64,000 nucleotides of DNA from Hetaerina americana. Lineage: Eukaryota; Arthropoda; Insecta; Odonata; Calopterygidae. The stretch lies in contig JAKTNV010000023.1 in NCBI GenBank assembly GCA_022747635.1, positions 422,001 to 486,000 on the forward strand. Reading direction: 5' to 3'. A program made the translations under genes and the position numbers. Every line of letters begins with the position of its first letter. Within the stretch, counting starts at the first letter, position 1. Shown one piece after another: positions 33,901 to 47,026 of the stretch. Below the pieces are notes generated by a model, which ran no database searches, was not told the origin of the DNA, and saw only the letters and a program-made list of their open reading frames with translations.

Positions 33901-35510
33901 ATACCGTGCAAGCCACCGCCACGGTGTGTGGCAGGGCATGAATACGCACCACAATAATTTTACCCGAACATGACCCTACCGAAGTTGAACAATGTTATTA
34001 TGATCCCCTATCGCTCGTGGAAAGAAATGACATCTTCAATCACTCTAATTTTATTAACATGATCTCTCCTACCATAGTAGGATGGGGTAATAATATACTC
34101 TCAACATCACTGCTAAAGAGACCTCCATCCAATTTATGCAAGGGCTTCCATCTATAATGTAACCTTCGCTCCGTGAGTGATTCCCAGCTTAGCTGCTCTA
34201 ATATTTTGGATACGCTACTAAGTTTATAATGACAATGTTTTACAAATCTAGCAATAGTAGTAGTTTTGAGGGGAGGCGACCGACAGCTGAGGACATTTGC
34301 GCCATAGGGGATGGACAGGAAAGGATGAAGGGTGGAGAGAAACCCGGCGTTGGCATTAGCCTGCTCTTTACAAAAGGCACCAAGGGGTCCGCAACTTAAC
34401 TTCCCATCCGACGAACGGCGTACTCACTCGAAGTGCCCTCCACAAAGCACCTCAAGTAGGAATTGAGATACCTCTGAAAAATATTGAACACCGCCAGAAT
34501 TTGAACCCGAGCCCTCAGGGTCGGTAGCCCCCGCACCATCTCGTTCCCCACAAATCTATCTTCTCTACGCAGCACGCGAGCCCATTCAGCAATTAATCCA
34601 ACTTTGTAAGCAACCCATATACTTGCAGTATATCCTAAATGAGGCCTAACCAGCGACAGATAACATTTCTCTTTGACCTTTTTCTTACATTTACCCAACA
34701 CTCTTCCAATAAATCATAATTTTTTATTAGCTTGTCCACCTATTCCCCGTCTGCAATTCACCCAGGAGAGAGAGTGAATGAGGGTAACACCCAGGTATAT
34801 AATATAGTCTACACATTCCATTTCGGTGTTCCCAATGCAGCAGGCGTTCGGGCGGGAATTGCTCTTTTTGCAAAAATTTATGACTGCACTATGGAATATG
34901 TGAAGCAACTTGTACTGCATTTGAGCTAACTCCATCTATCACTACTCTTTGAAGCCGACCATTCAAAAAGTATTTCATCCAACCCCGAATATTTTTATCT
35001 ATGCCATATGCTTCTAGCTATACGAGTAGTTTACTATGAGGTACTTTGCTGAAGGCTTTCTTAAAATCTAGAAACATCGCGTCTACTGGAACCCTATCCC
35101 GAAATAAGAATATCTTAAACAAAAAGTGCAAGCTGTGTCTTGCAGGATTCACCTTTTCGGAAACCGTGCTGATTTTTAATTAATGACTTCTGATTATCGA
35201 GGTGTCTCACGATCGAACTAGCAACTATATGTTCCATTATCTTACACGAAATGAATGTGAAGGAAATATGTCTGCAATTGCTAGGTTCCTCCTTGTCTCG
35301 GTTTTTAAATATCGGTGTTATTTTAGCCATTTTCCAATCCCTGAGAACCTTGTGATCTACCAACGACTTCTTAAATATTATTTCTAGATACGGCGCAATT
35401 TCCGAAGCTAGATCTTTACATATACGGGCGTGTATTTCATCAGCCACGAAGGATTTATCAGGCCTGATATTTTTCAGCAAACGTGCCATTCCATGCTTCA
35501 ATGCATGAAA
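33901..35510 (-). pseudogene. CR1-like LINE fragment (second type), reverse transcriptase to 3' end
   Basis: Minus orientation and 5'-truncated. It opens within RT at GMARLLKNIRPDKS and has APYLEIIFKKSL, WKMAKITPIFKNRDK, EHIVASSIVRHLDNQ and QHGFRKGESCKTQ. Further down are FKKAFSKVPH, YLGVTLIHSLSW and LVRPHLGYTASIW in several frames. The SINE at 34251-34549 then interrupts it, and DRFVKHCHY...SVSKILEQLSWESL resumes after it down to the CR1-like 3' terminus at 33901. The catalytic YADD segment is missing, so part of the RT was deleted. It differs from LINE-1 and LINE-2. Confidence 0.87.
34251..34549 (-). mobile_element. SINE family 1, copy B
   Basis: Same SINE as copy A with tail (CTA)n and a tRNA-like head at the right. 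Target duplication ACAAATCTA flanks it at 34242-34250 and 34550-34558. It sits inside the LINE fragment, so it is younger than that insertion. A few bases near the A box are deleted compared with copy A. Confidence 0.92.
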
Positions 35511-37799
35511 TATTTCGATGGAACTTGAACAATGCTGCGTGAGCAAAATGCAGACTTTCAACACATGGACACAAACTAACGGCTTGGCGCTCAATCACTA
35601 AATATTTGCATCAATGATGCATACGATCATTATTTACCTTCCCCATGCCAAAAAATGCTTCAAAATGAATCAAAGGGCTTGGCTTCAGCCCGTATTCTAC
35701 ACCCACATACATACTGCATGTATCTGGTGACAAGGAATGGTGTCTGAGCGGTGATCGAATTCTCGTAACGACGGCAGCCATAGGGCCCAAGGGAGGGTTG
35801 GTGAAAGAGAAGGGATTTGTGTCAGAGGGAGGGAGGGATACGGGTGGGTGGGGGTGATGCGGGCCGATGGCGCCAACAATTGGCGCCGGGACCCGACAAA
35901 TGAGAACCATCTGGCGTTGGGAGAACGAAGCTGAGCGGCGAGAGAAAGAGATCCGAGGGGTGTGTTAGGGGGAGGGGGCGTTTGGGGGAGGGGGCGTTTG
36001 GGGGAGGGGGCGTTTGGGGGAGTGGGGTGTTTGGGGTGGCGAGCGGGCTTGGCGAGACGGGGATGGAGTGGGGACGGGGTTCAATGGGGGGGGAAGTGAT
36101 GGGTGCGTGCGTGTGGGTGAATGGGCTCCGGAAGGGTCGGAGAAGGAAGCAAACATTTCGGCATGCACGGGAGAGGCAGCACAGCACAACTCGGGGAAGT
36201 CGATGGAAACAAACCCCGTGGACGGCTCAACGCGTGGACCCTCCAAGGCACACTATTTGTGAATTTGTTCAGTGCCGTCGTTTCGTTGACCTGTTTGAAA
36301 ATACCAAGCGTGCGATAGTCTAAGAGACCCCTTCCTCATAAACAACTATTCCGAAAGCAAACCTCAAGACATCTATCTCTATGCGAGCAATGTAACAACG
36401 CAAGTCAGATCGCAGTGAACATGAAAGAGGACGCGAGAAACTCTGGACGGGAGAGGATTGCAATGGCAGTGCGCCAAGCAGGGCCACAGTAACGACCCAA
36501 GGGAGGAGCCTTTCCACACTTTTCAAATTAAAATCGCCCCCACCCCTCGTCCATCGACATCAAAAAATTACGAGTACCTCACATACGACAAATATGAACA
36601 GAAGAGGAGAGTTCGTCAGACCGGTGGTGGTGGTGGCATTTCTTCATCTTAAAAGAGAAAATTTACTTCACCACGCCAGCCATAGATTCCTGATTGCAAT
36701 ATTCTCAGACGAGGTTTGGCACGTTTAAGTGAATGATTTTCATTGTCAGATTAGAGCGGAGATTAAAAGTTGGCCACGGCAACAGCAATTCCATTTAAGC
36801 GGAAAAATGACAAAAAAGAGGCAGCCAATATCGGCATGAAAAATTATCTAAGTAATGCAATTAACTTTGTCTACGTAACGCAATAGAACGGATGTAATGT
36901 ATTCCGCCAATCACCAGATCCCAAGTTTTACTTCCATTTACTTCAAGTTTCATTTAAGCCGGGAAATTGGATCAAGAATCAAGGCATGTTAAACCATGCA
37001 TGAAGACATACTACATGCATAAGGAGAGTCAATTCACGCAATGCTACACACATTCAGATGTTTCGAAACACTGAGCATGATGCAACAGTTTTATATTCAG
37101 CCTTAAAACTCTAGATTGCTCGACACGACATGACGTATGACCTTCATTCGGACACGTTAAACCACTGTCTGGCGATACATCGGCTTAAATTTTGTCTCTT
37201 CGGTTAAAATTTGACTTTGATGGCAATAGAAACTTTTAAGTAGGAAAAATGTTTTCTTTGAACAAATATTTTTTGGTGAACTAAAATTCCTTGGAATATG
37301 GTCGAACAGAAAAATATTTAAATAAATGCATGAGATATAATACTTATTTCACTTTAAATGATAAAGAAACAACAATAAAACAATTCGATTTCCCCAAGTA
37401 GAAAATAGGCTCCCCATCGGAGTTCCCAAATTCAAAAGTGGAGGTACATGCCAAGTAGTTGGCACCAGTAGCAGGGTGAGGCACACCAAAAAGGTGTTCA
37501 AATTAAACATGGAGTGCGAGTGCGTTTTAGTGCATCATCGTTTTGATGCACGATAACCGACCCGTACAGTGATCAAGTTGATCAGCGAACACAATGACAC
37601 ATTTACCTTCATCCGTCGATCCGACAGAACTCCCCCAGAAAAATATCCTCCAATCCTCGGGTATTTTTCGGCGTTCAGTCCACACTTACCACGCATGTAA
37701 TTATAATAATTTGGCCCGTTCGATTAGAATCGGGCAATTTATTTTTTCAATTGTTTGGGGGACCTTATTTCTAAACCCCCCAATACAATTTCGTTAATT
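35511..37799. other. No gene recognised; includes G-rich minisatellite
   Basis: A GC-rich patch with a G-rich tandem repeat (35960-36110) is followed by ordinary sequence. The open frames at 35822-36262 are products of base bias, overlap on both strands and show no family motifs. Confidence 0.5.
35968..36024. repeat. G-rich 16-base minisatellite
   Basis: About three and a half tandem copies of TTTGGGGGAGGGGGCG. Each unit has two runs of five G, so neighbouring units could form a G-quadruplex on the plus strand. It lies in a GC-rich patch with no recognised gene. Confidence 0.85.
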
Positions 37800-37862
37800 T
37801 TTTTACAAAATACACAATATGAGTTACATGCCCTTCCTTTCGTCGTTCTCCCCGTTCCTACT

Positions 37863-40800
37863 TTATCTTTTGTTGATGAATCTAACCAATATTTTCCAAA
37901 TCGGTTCCTCGTGTAGATATTTCCCAAGTTGTTGGACGCTATGCAAATATCCATTGATAGCTTCCAGTACGCGTCTTCCCTCGGAATACATGGGGCAATA
38001 ACGGACTCTTTGTGCTGCCGTGTTCTCCTCCATCATGCATTCACATGTCCCCTCCTTTTTTCCCAATTTCCTAGAGGAATAATCTTAAATCCCCGTGTCC
38101 TGTTAAAATTTGCGTAATTCCTTTGTAAGTTTTAAAGTTGATCTTCATTTTTTCCCTCACGCTAGATGGGAATTGTCTGGTTGTTTTCCCCTTTTCAAAA
38201 GCTTCGCATTTCCGTCCCATTTATCCTGGAAATGCGCTCTTATAACCTTTCTGTCCCTGCTCCATTTCTCAGTTGGACACAAAGTTACATCTCCTAGAGT
38301 AGCCTCTTCCATCTGCCTCATCCGTGACTTGATTCTTCTTTCATCTTCGAGAATGTTATCGGCTATATCCCAGTTATTATTTGCAGAGCTTCATTACAGA
38401 CCGAATTGTAGCTCCCGGATATTGCAATTAGGCAAGATATTTGGGCCTCCTCCAGTTTCCTCCAGATTCTGCCGTTATTTAGCCTCTCCCCCCACACCTC
38501 ACAGCCATATGCCAATATTGGGATGGTGACTCCGTAGTACATAGTTCTCAGGCTACTAGTGGCGATGCCAAATTTGTTTCTGTACAGCCTTATTAGAATG
38601 GAGAAGGTGAAATGTACCGAGAAGAAAACAAATGAGGAAGTACTTGGTATGGTGGGCGAAGAGAGGGGTTTGTTGGGAGAAATCCTATGGAGGCAGGAAA
38701 AGTGGATGAAGGGGGTGTTGACCGGCAGTGGGATGTTGAAGACTGTGATAGAGGGTAGAATGTTGGGCAAAAGAGGAAAGGGAAGGAACAGGATAGGGAT
38801 GTTGGACGGGATGAAGGTAGGAAGAAAGTACTCGGATATTTGTGTAGTAGTTGTGTCCATCCAAAAACCTACCTTAACCGGTAGATTACCTTAAAAAAAC
38901 AGCCTTATGAAGTTGTAAAATATTTTCTAGACCTTGCCTGCCGCGTAATTAGCGTGTTCTTGGAATGTTAGTCTGTCATCAAATTGAATGCCCAGGTATC
39001 TAAATGTGGAGGTTCTTTGGATGTTATGACCATAGATTTTTATAGTCGGGTTTCGTAACAATTTTTTCCCGAACACGACGTATTTGGTCTTATGAAAAGA
39101 AATTTTTACTTTTATATTCGCACTCCATGACTCCACTATATGGCAACATTCCTTTACGATGTTTTGTATTTCTCTCTTGGAATTTGCAGGCATTGTGATC
39201 ACAACGTCATCGGCGTAGGCCGTCCATCTGAAGTTTTCAGGAAGGGGTTGATTCATCAGATTCTCCATGGCGATGTTCCAAAGAAAAGGACCGAGTATGG
39301 ATCCATGTGGTGCCCCTTTTGTAATGTTCTTTCCGGCTTCCAAGTTATTTAGCTGTTAATTAAAAATTGGTAATTTGGTTATTTTAAATTAATCATGATA
39401 TTCCACCATATCACGCCTGAAACGTCTATTTTTATTATTTAGTTGTATTTTGGGTTCCATTCAAGAAATAATTTTTAATAAGGTCTACCGTTGGTCCCGG
39501 GATTTTATAACTTTTGGGTTGGTTTAAGCAATGGGGCCACCATAAATCGAATGCTGCTTCGTAATCTATGAATAAAGCCACCTTATACTTATATTTAGGA
39601 TTTTTTATTTCTAGCAACAGTTTCATTGCAGCGGCTGCGGTGGATCCGCCTCTTCGGAATCCAAATTAGCTTTTGCAAAGTAGACCCTTCTCACCAACTG
39701 CTTCCTCAATTTTTATTTTGACGACTCTTTCGAACACTTTCCCCATTTCGGGTAGTAGTGTTATGGGTCTGTATGCCTTAGGATCAGAAGGATCTTTTTC
39801 TTTAGATTTCAAGATGGTGCATGGGACACCCTTTTTCCATGCTGTAGGAAAGTATTTGTTTCTGCAACAGTCCTATAGCAATCTTGTTAAGTAGTTGAGG
39901 CTCACCGACTCGGCTGCTTTGATCAATTCAGCGTTTATGCCATCAATGCCTGGGACTTTTCTCATTTTCATCTCCTTAATCACGGTTCTAACTTCCTCAT
40001 CGATGATGCATATCTCCGTACTTTGCAGGCAAGGGAGATTAGCCTCACTCCTAATTACTTTCTGTTCTTCAGTTTCACTTTCTGCTGTGCCATCCGGTAC
40101 TAGTGCGTTGATGATGTTGGAAATGGTTTCGTCCAGGAATAGAAGCTCCCTTTGGCGTTGGTCTTGTCGAGTATTTTGGTGGGATTTTAAATTTTTCTCA
40201 GGCCATTTTACATATTAACCCCCAGGGGTTTTCCTTTGACCTCGAAAATTTCTCCCAGCTTTTTTGGTCTTCTTGTTGATAATTCTCCTTTGCCTAAAAG
40301 TATCTTCTTTTGTTGATGGTACGTTCTTCGTGGCTAATTCTTTTCTGGTAGGTCCTCCGTAGATTTCTGCGATTTATCTTAAGCCTGTGAAGTTTCTCAT
40401 TCCACCACACTGTTTTGTTTCGTCGTGTCCTGGTCAGAGGGATAGAGGCTAGAGCGGAAACTTGCAGCGCCTCCGTAAGTGATCTTACTCGAGCATCAAT
40501 GTTGTTATTGCTTGGATTCCGTGGCAACAATTCACATTTGTACCCAGTGCTCTGTAATAATATCTCCATAAATTTTCTCCAGTTTGCTGCACTGATGTTT
40601 AACCTTCCTTGATGTCAGTTGTCATTTTCTGTAGTCGTGCCAATCTGGTATGTAACTAATCTGTGAACGCTGATGGATATTTCGGCATGAACCTCCTATC
40701 TGTACACCTCTCGCATTAATGCCAGGTTACTGATGGTTAGGTATATATTTGAGCATTCCATTGTCGGACTAAATGTGAATGGTTGTCCCGGTTCGTTTAA

Positions 40801-40950
40801 TATACACAGATCTTCGGATGCCATTAAGTCTTCCAATGCCCTGTCTCGGTCATTTGTTTCCTTGCTGAACCACATTTCGTTCTTTGCGTTGGACTTCATT
40901 GCGACAAGTATCCTTTTATTTTTGAATTTCTGTATCAGGCTCTTTTAATT
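37863..40950 (-). pseudogene. R1-type LINE ORF2 remains
   Basis: In order from the right: endonuclease end (PSEDIEEYIAELKE, SNAKNEMWFSKE, SNIYLTISNLAL), linker (VWWNEKLHRLK), RT with KVALFIDYEAAFD where IDIEGAFD is usual, GAPHGSILGPFLWN, the catalytic AYADDVVITM (about 39205-39235), YLGIQFDDRLTFQEH, then RLYRNKFG and AYGCEVWGERL. The last part (38066-37863) has a CCHC-like pattern (CMMEE...RVRYCPMY) near the end. Frame changes near 39360, 39640, 40290 and 40690 show it is inactive, although YADD is intact. Confidence 0.87.
38594..38898 (+). mobile_element. RTE-type LINE, copy C, short 3' fragment
   Basis: About 305 bases matching the 3' end of copy A (from AATGGAGAAGGTGAAATG to CGGTAGATTACC). 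It is flanked by the 10-base target duplication ACAGCCTTAT (38584-38593 and 38899-38908). It interrupts the R1-type LINE between RLYRNKFG-side coding on the left and the preceding codons on the right. It is closer to copy B (EKKTNEEVLGMVGEERG) than to copy A. Confidence 0.93.
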
Positions 40951-40985
40951 CTGCAATGTACTCTTCGATGTCCTCCGATGGTGTC

Positions 40986-42723
40986 ATATGGAAGTGGCAC
41001 GCATGTGGAAGTTCAGCGTGTCCAAGGCGCTCTCGCCTCTCAACGCATGGGAGGCGTTCGTTTCCTGTCGGTCGGTCGAGTGGAATGGCGGGCCATCCTG
41101 TAAGTCGCCCGTGCCTGCCTGCTCTTTTAAATCGCGGGCGTGGAAAGTGGCCGCCCACCACTAATTGCAGACCCCATCTTCAGCCCGAAGTCCTACCCCC
41201 TCTTTTATATTTCGACTCGGCAAAGGTGACATCACGGCGGAGATTAACGAGGAGGATACCCTTGGCAGATGCCAGGCAAGGACAAGCAGTCTCGCCTGAT
41301 TCCGAGGGACAAAGCCCTCATCAATCGGTGCCAAGACGGCTGGCCCGCCCGCCCATTGGGAAGGAAGTACGATCCTACCCGCTCCCCTGCCGCAGGATAT
41401 TCGTACGTCGTCCGCTCTCCCGCCTCCCTTCACAAAAAGAATACACACCCTTGGTCCCGGTTATTGTAAGTGGCCCCCCATACCTATGATTAAAGCCAGT
41501 GAGACATTTTTATTATGCCCGTATCTCGGACGCCAAATACATTTTGACGAAGTCCCCACAGTTCTAAATTCCCACGCAACCTCATAAACAGCGTCGCTCT
41601 TCGGCCTTAAAACATTATCCTTCCACCGGCATTTCATATTTTCTCCAAAAAATAAAAATCCATATTAATTCGAATGGGATGACTTGAGATTAGCGCTTGG
41701 AAATGCAATCTAGATCCTTTCTGCCTTTTTGTTCGAGGATAACTATAAAAATCAATAATTACTCAGTGGCGCATAAGCGGCGACGGCGGTCTAGCGCTCC
41801 CTGCAGAATGGAATACTCGAACAACAGGGCAAGAAAAATATACCAAAGCAGCATTAGAATGCTTTTCATTACTTTCTTCTGTGGCAAGGAACACGTCGGA
41901 ATAGAATTCGCTTGGCCAACATAACAACGTGATGAGAAGAGATGACACCGCCCAAGCTCTGGCATGTCAGTTGAAATAAACCAGTCTTGGCCACGACATC
42001 CTGTGATGACGGTGTTCCTAGAAACATACTAATACAGTAAGGCGAAAGCTAACACGGCTTCTTCTGGAAAATAAGTCAAGCGATTCAGTCGACGCCGGTG
42101 CCGCAGTTTGAAGGGTGAGTAATTGGTAATTTTCACTGATCATCCGAGTTTTGCTTGCTTTAAAGGATTTGGCCCAAGCGGCATTTTACGCACCGCGGTG
42201 AGAACATGAATTGCTCGAGTACACAGGGGGAAATTTTGTTACCCAAGCAGGTGTCTGACATCCTGCAAGAATATAAAAATAATAAATTATAACAATTTTA
42301 TTTCATGGCAGTTTCACCGTGTTACATTTTCAATATTATTTCACATTATTATTGTAATAAAACAGAAAATAGCATATGCTTTTCATTCTTTCCATCACGT
42401 AATTATTGACAAGAACCACCAGAGTACTTTCGTTAACCTAAAAATAAGCTTTAAAACCTAGCAGAGAAACCACCGTCCTACGCTCCTATGTGGCATCCAT
42501 TGTAACATTAGGAAAAATACTCCTGAAGCCAATTAAAGGTAGGAGAAGCGCATAAAAAATTAAAAATAATAATTCTCAAGCGAACGGAATAATTCCACAG
42601 GGTAAACATCTGCGACGGAATTATAGATGACAGGATTCGAATGTCTCTTTCACCCGCGAAGATGCAGAGATCTTCCGAAGTTATTTTGGAACATTGGACC
42701 AAAGACATTAAAAAATGAACAAT
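40986..42723. other. No gene recognised
   Basis: Mixed composition, GC-rich around 41000-41450. The open frames at 40956-41489 and 41161-41448 overlap on opposite strands and have no recognisable motifs. Confidence 0.5.
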
Positions 42724-42737
42724 AATTTTAACACAAA

Positions 42738-43035
42738 TGAGGATCGAGAAGGTGCGGTGGCTAACGTACGGGATTCCTACCAAGGGGCCCCGGGTTCAAA
42801 TCCTGGAGACAACAAATATTTTTCAGAGATATCCCAATCACTTGAGGTGATTTGTGGAGAGCACTTTGAGTGAGTACGCCGTCTGTCGGATGGGACGTTA
42901 AACTGTGGACCCCTTGGAGCCCTTCGCTAATAGTAGGCCAGTGCCGACGCCGGGTTTCTCTCCACCCTTCTTTTCCCATCCATCCCTAATGGCGCAAATG
43001 ACCTCAGCTGTCGGCTGCCTCCCATAAAATCTACT
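42738..43035 (+). mobile_element. SINE family 1, copy C
   Basis: Plus orientation: tRNA-like head with GGTTCAAATCC B box, body, and tail CTACT. Target duplication of 14 bases, AATTTTAACACAAA, at 42724-42737 and 43036-43049. The CCACC/GAGGG segment after the A box has changed compared with copy D. Confidence 0.93.
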
Positions 43036-43049
43036 AATTTTAACACAAA

Positions 43050-46000
43050 AGGGGTAATTTCACAGGGTAATCATGCATAACAGGATCATTAAACATTACA
43101 GGAGTCGAACGTCTCCTCCACCCGGAGAGATGTGGAGATCATCCGAAGTTATTTCGAAAACTTTGACCATACACAAAAGGGAAAGGCAAAGACTTTGACT
43201 TTTTCTTCGTGCGTAACCCGGGAAGACAGGGTCCCATTCTCATCGATATAATGGTGACCGAGGCCAAATTCGTGAGAAAACACGCAGGCATAATTGTAAG
43301 GGATGCTGACATTTACCCAGGGCATCCACCCGCGCAATTCAGCCGAAATCCTACGCCGTCTTTTGTCTTTCATACCCGCTTAAATCGTTAAAATGCGAAA
43401 AAGCTGAACGGGCTACTATGAAAGAATACTCCAGTGTGAAGAGGGCGAAAAATTCTTCGCGCCAACTACTAAGATATAAGTAGTCGAACTCAGTAAAGAG
43501 AACATATGCGTACGTAGCCTCCGCACCAATTCCTCGCCCGGAAGTCTCTTTGGTTTGAGGGTCGAGGGTTCGATCAGGAGAGTTTTTCTTCACCGAGGCG
43601 GTTTGTGCCCGCCTTCCGCATTTGCTCAAGAAGGTAGCGGGCCGGACGTAATCGGATGCCAACGACCCGCGCGCAGCAGGGGAATCATCAGTACCATCAT
43701 TTTGGCAACCGTAACCCACCTCCCCCTTTACGACTCGATTCAGCCGAAGGAGGAGATTTGTTCGCGAGGGCACCCCGTGTGGGTCGTGGCATGCGAAAGT
43801 GCTCTCGCTCTCTCATTCCTTAAGAGAGATATCCGGCGTCTGGGCCTCCTCGCCGAGGGAGGCAATCTCTAGCGGGACGACCGGCCCCCACCCCCCGGGC
43901 CCTCGCCAGTGGCGGAACACGCGTCCCCCTTCGCGCCACTCATTGCTAAGGGGACGCGAAGTAATGAGCGCGGCGTCACGCAGTAGTAAATGTCGCGCGC
44001 AAATGGGAGGACCGACCGGCCGACCCCTGGGCATCGCAGACTTCTGCAGCCTCCCACTTGCCTCCGCGAAAACCACGGGGGGGGGACGGCGTTGGGTGGG
44101 GGGGGGAAGGTCGAAGGAAGGGAAGAAGTGGGGTTGGTTCCCTCGCGATGAAAGGGGGGGAGGATATACTCGGCCGTGTCGCAGTGCGCGGACGGCGAGA
44201 CCCTCGCACACACGCCACGGCGATTGTATGTCCCCAATAGAACGTTGCCCCTGGTTAAATACGAGAACTCGGAGCGCGGAGACATCGGATAAATTTACCA
44301 TGAGAGGAGGACCCCTCGAGTCTTTTTTTTATTTTTATCTCATTCTCCCCGGAGTGCGAAACACACCAACGAGGGCGCACTCATGACGCAGGGAGCGGTG
44401 ATCAGTCTTCATGCAGGGGGGGAAGGGAGGCGGCGGGTAAATGTGCGCCGTTGGCCCTGGTGCAGGACGGCGCCTACATCGAAAACCATAAATACATGCG
44501 CGGCGTAGTAAATTTCCAGCGGGATGCGTGCGTGAGCAAGGGGCACGGAAGAGCGGACCCCGACCCGGGTGACCCCGGTTGCTAAGTGCCGTGCTTACGA
44601 TGCGAGTGAATGTAAAACGTGCAAGACTGTGGGAAAAAATAGTGACAGCAAAATAGAATAAAATCAAGTGCGCTCGGTGCTGGAGTGTCATGTCCTCGGA
44701 AGGTGACAGCAAAGAATTTTAAATGGCTCTTTAAAGCTTAAGGAGCTGGGTGCCGAGTAGACACTTTGCATTCCTTTCACGCGACTCCGCAAACCGTTGC
44801 ATACCCGCACGAAAACTATGTAAAATTAAATAACTTTCGGGATTAAAATTCATGAAAATTTATGCCCATGCTCACGGCTTCGTATTGCAATCAAGGACGA
44901 TAAGGAAGTGCCCTCTCCGAAAAATAAGGTTCAAGTTTCCATACGCGCAAGGATTCTAAAAGTAAATAGATGTAATTACTGTTGAGCATCTTATGAATAA
45001 AATATTCATTCCCTCACGGCAGGCGGCGTTAACTACTCGTCCCGCTTAAAAGAGCCGCTTCCACCGACGGCTCTTCGTGTACACGTAATTTTAATTAATG
45101 CAGGAGCAGAGAACCGTTCCAGCGATCGGCGGAAAATATTCTTAACTGTAGGATTGGTGGCCATAAATTAGCCAAGCGCTTTCTTTCCCCTTTCTCTGCT
45201 GTTTTAATTTGACATTATTTCGTACGATATTTTCCGTTTCATTGGTTGGGAGTGCGAAAACCTGCTTCCTTCGTACTTTTTGCCTGATGGTACATATTGT
45301 TTAACGAAAAAAACGTCTAATGGGATTATGAATGGAGAAGGCTGATAAGAATTAATGTCCCTCTTTTATAGCCTAAAGCGATCAATATTTCACGGGGACA
45401 TGCAGCGGAAATGTTATAAACTGATGCAAAACGCCCTTGGTGGTCAAGTCCAGAAGCGATGTATTGTTTCCTTATTTTTTTGCAGATTACGACTGCAACA
45501 GAACACCTTTAGAAAATATATCTATCCACTCAAATCATAAAAAGCATTATATGACACACCTTTGGCATTTATATCAACTGCGCTAAACATTTTCCCATAG
45601 TAAATACATCTTTCTCTGTAAAATAAACATGAGGAAACACCACGAGAAAGAATTATACTTAATTAAATAGATGAGGATATCTGCAATGAACTTTTCAGCG
45701 TAGAGAGACAAGCTGTGGTGGCACCATCAACCGCAATTTGTTTGAGCGAAGCCACTACAAACGTTAATAATAAACGCTTGAAATGAGACACTGAAGAAGG
45801 GCCTTGAGTTTAAAACTGACAAAAAAAGGCACTCCGATGAAGAACATAAACCGCTTCTAAGCATGGAACAATGAATTGTCTAAACTTAAAACATGGGTGA
45901 TGGTAGAAGTTACAGACGGAGAGCCTGTCATGGAGAGATCAAATGGAAAAGAGGGCATACCAAGCCTTGAGGGCAAAAAAGCAATTTGTATCTGGCCACA

Positions 46001-46964
46001 CAACCAAATTATGTTTTATAAATATTAATCGGCTTCGTGTTCACTTGCAGCCACGGAGTCACCCAGTCTGTTATCAAAGCCGCGGCACGAATTAACTAGC
46101 TAATCCGGAAACATTTCTTTTTTCCGACATAGCTTAACAGTCGGGAGAGATTATTGTCCAGGCAATCTCCTACTCTCGCTCGCTTCCGCGAAGCCACCAA
46201 CACCGGCTACATTTAGCTACTGAGGAATTTAAAATTATTTTTCGGGTCCCATAATGCTCGCACGAGCACGGGTTTCCGTCCTAATTTCGCGGAATCCCAA
46301 GTTGACCGCAACCGATGATTGGGGAGAGCCACGCCTGGTGTAAGGAACATCACGCACTTCCACTAAATCACTTTTTGAAGTTCATTAAAACCAGGGTTGA
46401 AAAAAATCATTTTTACGTGGCATTTGACCGCCCTCGTGGGTATGGAGGAGGAGGAGGGTTGGGGTGGAGGGTAGAAGGGAGGATTTGGCTCGCAAGGGCG
46501 GCCACAAAATGGCACGCCGCGGCCGCGTCGCATTCTCTGGAGATGCTCTCCCGAGAGATCCCCGCGCTCAACCAATACAATCACCTCCAACCCCCCCCCC
46601 CCCGGGAGCCCTCCCCCAAAGCCACACCTCCTCCCAATTAGAGGGCGACAAATGTCGAGAGGGCTCACCCCATAAAATTGCATCGCGAGGCATATCGAGG
46701 AATAATAATATCGGGTTGATGAGAAAGCTGCCGTGATCGCGTCCCCATCCCCTCATTGGACCGCCGAACAACGAGCAGAGCCCGCGCGATATCAAAATGC
46801 CTTCCCTCACCCACGGGAACCAGATCGGGAAGGGGGCTTAATAGCTTCAGTTCGGGGGTAGGCATTTTTATCAACACAAAATAATAAGAAGAAAATTGCA
46901 ATTTACCGTAGGATATAATAATAAGAAATCAAGTGAATACGTAAACACACATAAACATCATATG
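43050..46964. other. GC-rich to mixed region, no gene recognised
   Basis: 43500-44650 is strongly GC-rich with many CpG, poly-G runs (44080-44110) and open frames on both strands that look like composition effects. 46430-46830 is a second GC-rich patch with poly-C at 46595. Elsewhere the sequence is AT-rich. The CpG-rich patches could be promoter or 5' non-coding DNA of a host gene, but I see no exon with family motifs. Confidence 0.45.

Positions 46965-47019
<55 letters not shown>
46965..47019. repeat. (AT)n microsatellite
   Basis: About 27 AT dinucleotides directly at the 5' side of RTE copy B. The LINE fragment may have landed in or beside it. Confidence 0.95.
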
Positions 47020-47025
<6 letters not shown>

Positions 47026-47026
47026 G

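Larger units (their letters stand above)
37800..40985 (-). mobile_element. R1-type LINE, 5'-truncated, interrupted
   Basis: Minus orientation. The wording (SNAKNEMWFSKETNDRDR and ILNEPGQPFTF in the endonuclease, then VWWNEKLHRLKINRRN and KGAPHGSILGPFLWNI) is that of the R1/I group. Coding similarity starts at about 40985 inside the endonuclease and ends near 37820. An RTE fragment (38594-38898) is inserted in the C-terminal part. R1-group LINEs are especially common in arthropods, which supports the organism call. Confidence 0.88.

Noticed and set aside
43555..44386. Open frames in the 44 kb GC-rich block
   Set aside because: Same compositional effect, overlapping on both strands, no recognised family.
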